Shown here piece after piece: positions 17,582-25,575 of a stretch of 35,953 nucleotides of DNA (positions are counted from its first letter, which is position 1; each line of letters begins with the position of its first letter). The DNA comes from Candidatus Tepidiaquacellales bacterium OLB5 (lineage in GTDB: Bacteria > Bacteroidota > Ignavibacteria > Tepidaquicellales > OLB5), in NCBI GenBank assembly GCA_001567545.1, contig LLZO01000343.1, forward strand, positions 1 to 35,953. The letters are read 5' to 3'. A program made the position numbers and the translations under genes. Under the pieces are notes generated by a model. The model worked only from the letters and a program-made list of their open reading frames with translations, searched no databases and was not told where the DNA came from.

Positions 17582-18163
17582 ATGAATTTATTAATATACT
17601 TTTTATATGCAGCGATAATGACAAATGTTTTAATTTCTCAAACAGAAAATTTTTCTCTTCAAAATGAAATATTTAATAAAACATCTTACAATTCATTCAA
17701 TAAAGGAAAACTATATTTAAAGACAAAAAGCAGTAGTGGATTATATATTGGCTTATCGCCTATTTTAAGCTTACGCAGGGAAAACAAACAAACTGTTTTT
17801 ACCGGAGAAGCTGAAATATCAATTTTTTATCTTACTTCAGTAATAAGCGCAGGATTAGAATTTAGTTCAAAAGATAGTAATAATACTGCGTTAAATATTG
17901 GTGTTAAGCAATTAGTCCCTTTCTGGGGTAGTTCAGGTAAATCAGCATTTGCCGTACTGTGTGTAATGCTAGGAATAGGTTATAATTATGATTTTTATAA
18001 AAGCAGTGTCTTTTTTGATATTGGTTTATCTGTTTTGGCTGGGGATAATAAAAAAGGACATGCCTTAATTCTACCAAAAATAAAAATTTACAAAGGCCTT
18101 GACGAAAATAAAACAGGTGCAGTTACTTTTGGTATTTCATATTCTTATCTATTTAAAATATGA
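17582..18163 (+). CDS. Exported beta-barrel-like protein
   Basis: A 193-residue protein from the ATG at 17582; an in-frame TTG at 17576 is less likely. The N-terminus is a signal peptide (LLIYFLYAAIMTNVLIS, cleavage before Q). The mature part shows alternating hydrophobic strands (GLYIGLSPILSL, EAEISIFYLTSVISAGLEF, LGIGYNYDFYKSSVFFDIGLSVL) and ends in an aromatic-rich strand, FGISYSYLFKI, typical of outer-membrane barrels. At about eight strands it would be a small porin-like or lipocalin-like barrel. No family is recognised. It is the first gene after the promoter at 17490-17522. Confidence 0.6.
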   Translation: MNLLIYFLYAAIMTNVLISQTENFSLQNEIFNKTSYNSFNKGKLYLKTKSSSGLYIGLSPILSLRRENKQTVFTGEAEISIFYLTSVISAGLEFSSKDSNNTALNIGVKQLVPFWGSSGKSAFAVLCVMLGIGYNYDFYKSSVFFDIGLSVLAGDNKKGHALILPKIKIYKGLDENKTGAVTFGISYSYLFKI

Positions 18164-18207
18164 ATCTAATATTTTCAAATATATTTTAGCAACGTAACAA
18201 ATTATAT

Positions 18208-18731
18208 ATGAAAAGCAGAATATTGTTAATATTTCTTTTTACCTGCAGTAAAATACTTGGGAATGATCTTCCGGAAGAGTTTACTAAACTGCTGGATAAA
18301 TGTAATTTAATTTTTAATGTGCCCGGAGAAATTGATATGGCTCCGGTAATTTATGATACATTATTTGAACACTCTATAAGATATTACTCAGAAGAAAATA
18401 ATATTGAATTAAAAATTCAAATTATTCCATTGGATACATCAGATAAATACAAGGACCCGAAAATTTTTTGGCAATAAAGGATGGAACATATGAAGACTCT
18501 GATATTATTACCGAACCATTTAATTCAAAAAAAGCGGCATTGGCTGGATTTGAATTAAAAGAAGGAATTTACAATGATAAATATAAATATTGTGTAATAC
18601 TATGGTTACATAAAAATAAATATGCCGGAATATACGTATGTCTTACTGGCAATGATCAATTAAAAATGCTGCAATTCAGCAAAAAATATATACTAAATAA
18701 AGATAAAGTTATTCTCAGGTTTAGATCCTGA
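18208..18731 (+). pseudogene. Exported protein of unknown function, frameshifted in a T6 run
   Basis: The first frame (18208-18477) starts with a short signal peptide (ILLIFLFTCSKILG) and ends DPKIFWQ-stop. The second frame (from 18468 to 18731) continues LAIKDGTYEDSDIITEPFNS and so on. Adding one T to the T6 run at 18464-18469 joins them as ..DPKIFLAIKDGTY.., about 174 residues ending KVILRFRS. The corrected protein is a mixed alpha/beta periplasmic protein with an N-terminal EEFTKLLDKC helix and a pattern ALAGFELKEG ... VILWLHKNKYAGIYVCL resembling small binding or inhibitor proteins; no family is recognised. It lies between the barrel-like gene and the DUF922 protease gene. Confidence 0.55.
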
Positions 18732-18783
18732 ACAAAAACAATAAAACCAGAAGAATGTGAATTATTAACTTAATATTTTAAAA

Positions 18784-19347
18784 ATGAAAAAAATAAAAAT
18801 AATTTCAGCTAGCTTTATAATGATAATATCAACTTTAACCTATACACAGGTAAAACTTACTGCTTCATGGCAGTCAACTGAAACAAATTATTATGACATT
18901 TCAGGTGATAAATTAAGTGATATATATAATAAACTGGAAGGAAAACTAGGCTCCGGAACTTGTGAAGGTTTTTTAAACTATGGGCGTGATTATAATTACA
19001 AACAAAACAATAATATTATAACAGAATTAACTATTTACCCTAAATGCATCATCACTCTTCCCAAATGGTCAAATTATTCTTCTGCCGGGCAGCAGTGTAA
19101 ATCTCATTTCGATAAAGTAGTTGAAGCCTTAAAAAACCACGAAAACGGGCACTGTAAGCTTGTAAAAAAAGTAATTGGAGACCTGGAAAATTATTTAAAA
19201 AACAACCAGGTTAAAACAAATGAAATTTCAAACCTTTTAAATTCTTATGCTGAAAAATTAAATGATGAATATAAAAGTTATGATTCACAAACTGATCATG
19301 GCAGAAAAGATGTTTCTTTTGACAATATACCAAATGAATGTAAATAA
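18784..19347 (+). CDS. DUF922-family predicted secreted zinc protease
   Basis: A 187-residue exported protein with a signal peptide (IISASFIMIISTLTY, cleavage near TQ). Features of DUF922 (PF06037) are all visible: ETNYYDISGDKLSDIY near the mature N-terminus, LTIYPKCIITLPKW, and the zinc motif HENGH (H119, E120, H123) preceded by FDKVVEALKN, then a late YDSQTDHGR segment. DUF922 proteins are predicted Zn-dependent proteases; substrates are unknown. Three to four cysteines (C60, C88, C105, C124) could form disulfides. Its 3' end is followed 10 nt later by the T9SS propeller gene. Confidence 0.75.
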   Translation: MKKIKIISASFIMIISTLTYTQVKLTASWQSTETNYYDISGDKLSDIYNKLEGKLGSGTCEGFLNYGRDYNYKQNNNIITELTIYPKCIITLPKWSNYSSAGQQCKSHFDKVVEALKNHENGHCKLVKKVIGDLENYLKNNQVKTNEISNLLNSYAEKLNDEYKSYDSQTDHGRKDVSFDNIPNECK

Positions 19348-19357
19348 TAAAAAAATT

Positions 19358-20595
19358 ATGATGAAAAAATTACAAATAATAATTTTAATATCTGTCTTAT
19401 CTATCAATTATTCATACAGTGAATTTACTTCTTACAACATCGGTACGACAGCTACATTAAATTCAATTTACTTTATTAACTCATTAACAGGATATTGTAC
19501 AGCTGATAACTCGGGAATATATAGATCAACAAATGGCGGAATTAACTGGTCATTAAATACTGTTGGTTCTTCTGTTAACTGGAAAAGCATTAATTTTATT
19601 AACTCAAATTCCGGTATGGCAGCCGGCAATAACCAGGTTGCTATATATTCAGGGACAGTTTGGACAGTTACCGCTTTAAGCGCAATTTATGATTTACGTA
19701 AAATCCAGATGATAAGCAGTTCAGCAGTTTATGCTCTGTGCAAAAATTTGGCAACAAATGATTATTTATGCTTAAAATCTACCAACAGCGGTATTAACTG
19801 GTCAGCTTATGATATTCCGGGCACAGACTATAAAGATATATTTTTTCTTAACTCAAATACTGGTTTTGCGAGCGGACAGAATGCTACAATTACAAGAACA
19901 ACAAACGGCGGAATAAACTGGAACGAACTTACAGATTTTTCAAACTATATGGGAGATAATGCCCTTAATAGTATAAGGATAAATCCTTCTACAGGATTAG
20001 GTTTTGCTTTAGGTGTTGATCCTTTTTATGCATATAAAACCACAAATCATGGAGCTAATTGGTCCTTAATTTCATTTACATATCCGCAGATAAACGGACT
20101 TACGGTTTCTGGAAACAAGATTTTTGCATGCGGCGACCAGAATTTAATTATCAGATCATCTAATGCCGGAGTAAACTGGACAAGACACACCAGTCCTCAA
20201 TCTAACAGTATAAATTCAATATTTTCCGTTGATACAAATCTGGTTTTTGCATGCGGCAATAATGGAACAGTTTATAAAACAACTAACGGAGGCGGCTCCC
20301 CGGTGGGGATAAACCTGCAGACAACTAATGCCGATGAATATGAACTGCATCAGAATTATCCAAATCCGTTTAATCCAAATACTATCATCAGTTTTAATCT
20401 GCCGGAATCCGGTAATGTAAAATTAACCGTTTTTACAATATGTGGTAAAACAATTTATGAAATTATTGATAAATACTTAAATGCAGGTAATTATAATTTT
20501 GAATTTAAAGCTGGGAATATTTCAAGCGGTGTTTATTTTTATCGATTACAGTCAGGTAGTTATAGCATTACCAAAAAATGATTTTAATTAAATAA
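19358..20595 (+). CDS. Secreted BNR/YCF48-like beta-propeller protein with T9SS sorting domain; end disturbed by a one-base indel
   Basis: Starts at ATG 19358 (or 19361) with a signal peptide (IIILISVLSINYSYS). Residues 25-320 contain repeated blade motifs of the type STNGGINWS / TTNGGINWN / SSNAGVNWT with conserved hydrophobic segments (SIYFINSLTGYC, DIFFLNSNTGFASG), a sortilin/YCF48-like propeller. Residues about 335-410 are a type A T9SS C-terminal domain (NYPNPFNPNTIISFNLPESG ... SGVYFYRLQSGSY). As read, the frame stops at 20579-20581 after SITKK. Restoring one A in the A6 run (20573-20578) gives SITKKMILIK and a stop at 20593-20595, the canonical T9SS ending also found on the two paralogues (KKMILVK). 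The longer frame opening at 19262 overlaps the protease gene and lacks a signal peptide, so it was rejected. Confidence 0.85.
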
Positions 20596-20657
20596 TTTTT
20601 TGTAAAATTTTGCATTATTACTTAAAATTTTACTGTAACAAAATTTAAAATAAATTT

Positions 20658-21428
20658 ATGGACTACATGTTAAACATTACAAATCAACATTTGAAGAAAA
20701 AAAAATTTATAATTAATATAAGCTTATTTGTACTTTTGTTTGTGGGATTATGCAGCTGTCAAGGAATGCCATGGTATCTGGCTATAGAACAACTGGAGGA
20801 CAAAGAAAATGAAGTTAAAAGTATAAAGCAAAAGTTAATAGACAAAGAGAGAGAAAATAATTACTTCCTGAAAACAAATAAAGATATTACAGCTAAAATA
20901 AACAAATGCAGTAATGATATAGCTGAAACAAAATTTTGCCTGGATAAAAATTATGACAAAAAATCTGACTCTTCATTAATTTTTTTCAAAAAAGCTGATT
21001 ATGAAACTCCTAAGGATACTTCTTATTATAGCTGCTGCACTGATTACCGTAAAAGATTTAAATTGAAGGAGGATGAATACGAAACCTGGCAAAAAATTAT
21101 TGACGAAATTTCTTATGATATCAATAATTTAAACAACCGATTTAATGCTTTAACAATTCAAAATGACAGTTTAAACAATCAAATAAATGAAAAAAGAATA
21201 ATCCTGAATAACTGTGAAATTAATCTATACAAACTGGTTGATTCCGATATAGATAAAACAAACGAATTTAGAAAAAGATTCGAAGATACAGAAAAAATTA
21301 TTACTGCAAAAGAATTGACAAAGAATGATAGAATCAAACTTCTTTCAGAACTTGAAGAAACTAAAATTGTATGTCTTCCTGAATTCAGAGAAAGATTTAA
21401 GAGTATGAAAAAAAGAGAAGGTCAATAA
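20658..21428 (+). CDS. Predicted coiled-coil lipoprotein
   Basis: A 256-residue protein (an ATG at 20667 is an alternative start). A basic N-terminus with a hydrophobic segment (INISLFVLLFVGLCSC) ends in cysteines at a plausible lipobox. The rest is a long charged coiled coil (residues about 48-90 and 140-250, for example ENEVKSIKQKLIDKERENN and LNNRFNALTIQNDSLNNQINEKR), with a Cys-containing loop between (YYSCCTDYRKRFKLKEDEYETWQ). It is probably anchored in a membrane facing the periplasm. No family is recognised. It lies between two T9SS proteins, 62 nt after the corrected stop of the first. Confidence 0.6.
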   Translation: MDYMLNITNQHLKKKKFIINISLFVLLFVGLCSCQGMPWYLAIEQLEDKENEVKSIKQKLIDKERENNYFLKTNKDITAKINKCSNDIAETKFCLDKNYDKKSDSSLIFFKKADYETPKDTSYYSCCTDYRKRFKLKEDEYETWQKIIDEISYDINNLNNRFNALTIQNDSLNNQINEKRIILNNCEINLYKLVDSDIDKTNEFRKRFEDTEKIITAKELTKNDRIKLLSELEETKIVCLPEFRERFKSMKKREGQ

Positions 21429-21446
21429 CAAATAAAATTTTTATAA

Positions 21447-21608
21447 ATGAGAATAAAAAAGACAAAGAAAATATCCAAAGGCTACAGACTTAAACCGGAA
21501 ACCCACAGACTGATTGATAAAGTACAGAAAATGATAAAATCTGATTATGACCAGACGCTTTCTGTTTTATGCAATGAATATTTAAAAAATAATTATCAGC
21601 AGAAATAA
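21447..21608 (+). CDS. 53-aa ribbon-helix-helix-like protein
   Basis: A small gene: 53 codons from ATG 21447 to TAA 21606-21608, 18 nt after the lipoprotein stop. The protein is strongly basic at its N-terminus (MRIKKTKKISKGYRLKPETH), then has two amphipathic helices (RLIDKVQKMIKS, TLSVLCNEYLKN). The layout of a beta strand (KGYRLKPE), a helix and a second helix is that of the MetJ/Arc-type ribbon-helix-helix fold found in plasmid and antitoxin repressors. It is followed 28 nt later by a T9SS gene with a good ribosome binding site. It could autoregulate the cluster, but no toxin-like partner is obvious. Confidence 0.6.
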   Translation: MRIKKTKKISKGYRLKPETHRLIDKVQKMIKSDYDQTLSVLCNEYLKNNYQQK

Positions 21609-21636
21609 TTTTCAAAAAATATATAAGGAGAGCAAT

Positions 21637-23199
21637 ATGAAACAATTTACTTCAGCAATTATTTTTTATATGCTGTTAACAGCAGCAGTAAGCAGCCAAA
21701 CATGGCAAGTGCAGTCTAATCCTGCAACTGGTCATGTTATTCAAATACATGCTGTCAGTCAGGATATTGTTTATGCTTCAACTACAACTCAAATTTTAAA
21801 AACAAGCAATGGTGGAACCAACTGGGAGATTGTTCTATCAAAACCATGGAGAAACCTGAAAGGTTTTCAGATAGTAGTTCTGCAAACTGGACAACACAGA
21901 ATTTATACATGGTGGCATACCGGAACTCATTATTATCGTTCCGTTAACGGAGGAATTTCATGGGATTCTGTAGCTGTACCCGGCGGAACAGGATATATGG
22001 AGTTTTTCCATGGCTCCGATGATACTGTTTATTATAATAACTCCGGTCAGGGTGGTACAGGCTTTTTTTTCACAACAAATTCAGGTTCCAACTGGTATAA
22101 CTATAATGCTTCTTACGGAAATATGAATGCAATGAGCAGTATGCATTTTATTAATGGAACTACCGGTTTTGTTAATGGAGGTTCTTCATATACATTTTAT
22201 CATGTTTTGCTTAAAACTATAAATGCGGGGTTTACCTGGACGCCTGTTATGAACAGCGGAACCGATGGATATAGTTCTGGAGGTGATTTCTGGTTTCACC
22301 ATACGGCTGGCATAGGATATCATGTTTCAAATAAAACATATAGAACAAGTAATAATGGTGATAACTGGACTTTATTAAATAATCAGGGCGGCGGAGTTCA
22401 TGCATTATTTATGCATAATGTAGACAGAGGCTGGCTTGGCAAAGGTGGCGGGCTGCTGAAAACAACAGACGGCTGTACTACCTGGGTAAATCAAAATATC
22501 GGTGTATCTAATGTTGATATAAATTCTGTTTCATTTGTTAATTTTAATACAGGCTGGATAGCCGGTGAAAGCGCACACATATTAAAAACTACAAACGGCA
22601 GCGGAGTACTTGCGCCTACAGTGCCTCCGGTTGGGGTTAGTCCGCCAAACAATTCCAACGGACATAGTTTAACGCCTATTTTGGTGTGGAATCCGGTTCC
22701 AACTGCAACCAATTACAGAGTTCAGATTTCAGTCGATCTATTTACAACAATATTGCTTGATTTTGATACAGTTTCTATCACACAATTTCAGGTGCCTTCA
22801 GGTTTTTTAAATCATAACATACAATACTATTGGCGTATAGCCGGAGTAAATATCGGTGGACAGGGTCCCTGGTCTGTTGTATGGAATTTCCGGACAGGAC
22901 TGGTTGGCTTAAACCAAACCGAAAACGAAATACCGGTTCAGTACAGGCTTTATAATAATTATCCTAATCCATTCAACCCCGCTACAAAGATAAAATTTGA
23001 TATCCCTGAACAATCGTTTACAAAAATACTGATATATGATATAAACGGAAAAGAAATATCAATGCCTGTAAATGAACAATTAAACCCCGGAAGCTATGAT
23101 GCGGTTTTTGATGCATCAAAACTTCCAAGCGGTGTTTATTTTTATAAGATAATTTCAGGTAGTTACACAGATGTGAAAAAGATGATACTTGTAAAGTGA
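21637..23199 (+). CDS. Secreted YCF48/BNR propeller protein with fibronectin III and T9SS sorting domains
   Basis: A 520-residue exported protein with an AAGGAG ribosome binding site 8 nt before the ATG. Signal peptide 1-20 (IIFYMLLTAAVSS). Residues 25-320 are propeller blades marked by SNGGTNWE, SVNGGISWD, TNSGSNWYN, NAGFTWT, TSNNGDNWT and TTDGCTTW. Residues about 325-425 form a fibronectin type III-like domain (PPNNSNGHSLTPILVWNPV ... YYWRIAGVNIGGQGPW). Residues 440-520 are an intact T9SS type A domain, NYPNPFNPATKIKFDIPEQS, ending TDVKKMILVK. It is secreted across the outer membrane and probably anchored to the cell surface. A 60-bp segment (22861-22920) is almost identical to 25847-25906 in the chimeric gene downstream. 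A terminator follows. Confidence 0.9.
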   Translation: MKQFTSAIIFYMLLTAAVSSQTWQVQSNPATGHVIQIHAVSQDIVYASTTTQILKTSNGGTNWEIVLSKPWRNLKGFQIVVLQTGQHRIYTWWHTGTHYYRSVNGGISWDSVAVPGGTGYMEFFHGSDDTVYYNNSGQGGTGFFFTTNSGSNWYNYNASYGNMNAMSSMHFINGTTGFVNGGSSYTFYHVLLKTINAGFTWTPVMNSGTDGYSSGGDFWFHHTAGIGYHVSNKTYRTSNNGDNWTLLNNQGGGVHALFMHNVDRGWLGKGGGLLKTTDGCTTWVNQNIGVSNVDINSVSFVNFNTGWIAGESAHILKTTNGSGVLAPTVPPVGVSPPNNSNGHSLTPILVWNPVPTATNYRVQISVDLFTTILLDFDTVSITQFQVPSGFLNHNIQYYWRIAGVNIGGQGPWSVVWNFRTGLVGLNQTENEIPVQYRLYNNYPNPFNPATKIKFDIPEQSFTKILIYDINGKEISMPVNEQLNPGSYDAVFDASKLPSGVYFYKIISGSYTDVKKMILVK

Positions 23200-23228
23200 T
23201 TGTTATTATATTATTTCCGCTTTATTCA

Positions 23229-23258
23229 AAGGGGATATTAAAGTCCCCTTCTTTTATT
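23229..23258 (+). terminator. Terminator after the exported-protein cluster
   Basis: AAGGGGA (23229-23235) pairs with TCCCCTT (23244-23250) over an 8-nt loop, followed by CTTTTATTT. It closes the rightward run that began at 17.5 kb. Confidence 0.8.
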
Positions 23259-23330
23259 TAATACTTAACCATGTTAAGTTTACGAATTAAATAAGATCAA
23301 ATAAACCATTTAATTACTTACCCGCTTTAA

Positions 23331-23729
23331 TTAACAATTCTCAGAATCAAACCTGTAAATTACTGCATTGATTATTGTACTTATATCGCAATCTTCAATT
23401 GGTTTTATCAGGTAGCCATATGCTTTTGCGCTCTTGGATTTTTCTATTGTACTGTTATCGTAATTTCCTGATATATAAATCACGGGAATCTTAAGCTTTT
23501 CTTTTATAATTTTGGCAGTTTCAATGCCATCCAAATCTCCAGCTAATGAAATATCCATGAATATAAGATCCGGCTTTAAAGCTTCTGCTGTTTTAATAGC
23601 CTTTTCCCCTTTTGATTCAATACCTATTGCATCATGTCCCACTCTTCGTATTGTACTAGCAAGATCAAGTGCAATTATTCTTTGATCTTCAACGATCAGA
23701 ATCCTGGCTTTTCTGAATACGTAATTCAT
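23331..23729 (-). CDS. Stand-alone CheY-like response regulator
   Basis: A 132-residue single receiver domain. The acidic pair E14/D15 (ILIVEDQ), the phosphoacceptor D59 (LIFMDISLAGDLDGIETA), the switch Ser (VIYISGNYD) and the conserved Lys (GYLIKPIED) are present. No DNA-binding or enzymatic output domain follows. The GDLDGIE insertion after the Asp is common in receivers paired with HisKA_2 kinases. It begins 10 nt after the stop of the histidine kinase gene, so the two form a two-component operon; the output must be by protein-protein contact. Confidence 0.92.
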   Translation of the reverse strand: MNYVFRKARILIVEDQRIIALDLASTIRRVGHDAIGIESKGEKAIKTAEALKPDLIFMDISLAGDLDGIETAKIIKEKLKIPVIYISGNYDNSTIEKSKSAKAYGYLIKPIEDCDISTIINAVIYRFDSENC

Positions 23730-23739
23730 AATTTTAGAT

Positions 23740-25257
23740 TTAAATTCGGTAATGAGATTTATGTACTAAATCATTGAATTTCATACTGAATTCTATACCT
23801 TCAGTGACATTTATACTTAATTTACCTTCAAGCTGGTCATTCAATGTATTTATCAGCAGGATGCCTAATTTTGAAGGATCCTCAGATGTATAATCTCCCG
23901 AAAATCCGATACCATCATCTTTATATACCAGCTGGTATGAGTTATCTGCATTTCTAAATATCTTTAAATATATATTACCTTCTCTGTTATCAGGGAACGC
24001 ATGTTTTAAAGAATTTGCAAACAGCTCATTTATTATAAGTCCGCAGGGAAGTGCAGTATCTATTGCAAAAAAGATGTCTTCAATATCAATGTGAAGCTTT
24101 ATCCTGTTATTTAAAATTCCAAAGGATAGCAATAGCTGTTTACAAAGATCCTGGGTATAACTTTTAATATTAATTCTGCTGAAATCTTTTGTTTTGTACA
24201 GTTGCATATGAATAAGTGCCATCGAGCGTATTCTGCGCTCACTTGCTCTCAAATATTCAACTGCGGGGCTTCCGGGTATCTTATCGGCTTGAATTCTAAG
24301 CAGACTGGATACTGTCTGCAAATTGTTCTTCACGCGGTGATGTATTTCCTGAAGCATAGTTACTTTTTCTTTAAGTGATCTTTCAAGCTCATCTGTACGC
24401 TCTTTTACACGTTGCTCAAGCGAAAGATTAAGTTCTCTAATTTCATTTTCGATTTTTATCCTGGCGGTTATATCCCTGATTGCTGCTGCAACCAATAAAT
24501 CATCTCCGTGTTCTGCTTTAATAGGTGAAAGTGCAATTTCAATATTGAACTCGCTTCCATCTTTGCGTTTTCCGGTTAACTGTCTGCCTTCACCCATATA
24601 ACGTGTCTTGGGATTTTCCGAAAATTCTTCCCTTAACTTAATATGAGAATTTATAAACTTTTGAGGCATTAATATTTCAACTTTTTGTCCTTCCAGTTCT
24701 TCTTTGCTGTAACCAAATAATTTTACTGTTTGCATATTAACAAGCGTTATTACACCTTTGCCGTTAACAATAACCATTGCATCAGGAGCCGATTCAATAA
24801 GATTTTTGAACTTGCGTTCAGACTGGGTCAATTTGTCTGAGTTATTTTCTGCATAAGTAATATCTTTTGAAATAATGGTAAATCCGGTCAGTTCAAATTC
24901 GGAATTAAAAACAGCAGTAATAACATTATTTAAAATTAATTGATTTCCGTTTTTATTTAAATAAGAGCCTGAAAATTCCATCCTTCCGCTGTTCTTTGCT
25001 TTATACAATAATTTTTCCGGTATATTTTTATTTTTATCTTCCTTTGAAAATAATTCCCTGTAATTTTTACCTGCAACTTCTTTAAAATTATAACCGCTTA
25101 AAATAAATGCTCCCCGGTTCCAGTAAATAATCCTGCCATCAGGATCCAGCAGGATAACTGCATAATCCTGTATATTCTCTAAATATTTATTAAAATCAAT
25201 AAAATTATAAGAAATCGTATTAGTTATTGATCCGGTTTTACCTTTTTTTTCTTTCAT
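23740..25257 (-). CDS. PAS-PAS sensor histidine kinase, HisKA_2 family
   Basis: A 505-residue soluble kinase with no membrane segments, so it senses a cytosolic signal. PAS 1 spans about 25-135 (YAVILLDPDGRIIYWNRGA), PAS 2 about 145-265 (APDAMVIVNGKGVITLVN ... IRDITAR). A coiled coil (265-300) leads to the dimerisation/phosphotransfer helix of the HisKA_2 type (LQEIHHRVKNNLQTVSSLL, H306/H307). The ATPase domain has the N-box (GLIINELFANSLKHAFP, near 400) and G1 box (YKDDGIGFSG). Upstream is a 318-bp divergent region with a TAAATTTG -7 box. The partner is the receiver encoded immediately downstream; the signal is unknown. Confidence 0.92.
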   Translation of the reverse strand: MKEKKGKTGSITNTISYNFIDFNKYLENIQDYAVILLDPDGRIIYWNRGAFILSGYNFKEVAGKNYRELFSKEDKNKNIPEKLLYKAKNSGRMEFSGSYLNKNGNQLILNNVITAVFNSEFELTGFTIISKDITYAENNSDKLTQSERKFKNLIESAPDAMVIVNGKGVITLVNMQTVKLFGYSKEELEGQKVEILMPQKFINSHIKLREEFSENPKTRYMGEGRQLTGKRKDGSEFNIEIALSPIKAEHGDDLLVAAAIRDITARIKIENEIRELNLSLEQRVKERTDELERSLKEKVTMLQEIHHRVKNNLQTVSSLLRIQADKIPGSPAVEYLRASERRIRSMALIHMQLYKTKDFSRINIKSYTQDLCKQLLLSFGILNNRIKLHIDIEDIFFAIDTALPCGLIINELFANSLKHAFPDNREGNIYLKIFRNADNSYQLVYKDDGIGFSGDYTSEDPSKLGILLINTLNDQLEGKLSINVTEGIEFSMKFNDLVHKSHYRI

Positions 25258-25366
25258 TGCTTAGATGTGAAAAAATTATTTCAAAAAACATAACAAGCCT
25301 TTTCAGTTATGTTATTATTTGAAAGAATAAAATTGGATCTTTCTGATTAAATAAATTACAAAAATG

Positions 25367-25374
25367 CAAATTTA
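25367..25374 (-). promoter_or_regulatory. -7 box for the two-component operon (TAAATTTG)
   Basis: An exact TAnnTTTG match on the minus strand 110 nt upstream of the kinase ATG. No clear -33 TTG lies at the usual distance, so support is moderate. The start would be near 25360. Confidence 0.4.
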
Positions 25375-25377
25375 ATA

Positions 25378-25495
25378 ACAATAGATAATTGTCATATTTT
25401 TTGATGATATTTTATGACTTTTATCGTTAGTCTTAAAATTTCAGCTTTTTTAACGATTTTTAAATAATAGTGATTTATTTATTATTATCTATTGT
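25378..25495. repeat. Nested inverted repeats in the 318-bp divergent intergenic region
   Basis: The intergenic stretch 25258-25575 holds no gene. It contains a perfect 12-bp inverted repeat, ACAATAGATAAT (25378-25389) and ATTATCTATTGT (25484-25495), enclosing a 7-bp one, ATCGTTA (25423-25429) and TAACGAT (25451-25457). The outer arm lies just upstream of the minus-strand -7 box at 25367-25374. It could be an operator pair or a degenerate miniature element. Confidence 0.4.
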
Positions 25496-25575
25496 AAAAA
25501 CATAAACTTTAAACTTGTTTTTAATTTAAAAATTAATTATTTCCGCTAATTCCAATTATTAAATTTCAGTTGCTG

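Noticed and set aside
19262-19357. Upstream extension of the T9SS propeller frame to 19262
   Set aside because: It overlaps the DUF922 gene in another frame and removes the signal peptide; the ATG at 19358 gives a proper signal peptide.
21447-21608. Type II toxin-antitoxin pair
   Set aside because: The small RHH-like protein has no toxin-like partner; both neighbours are exported proteins.
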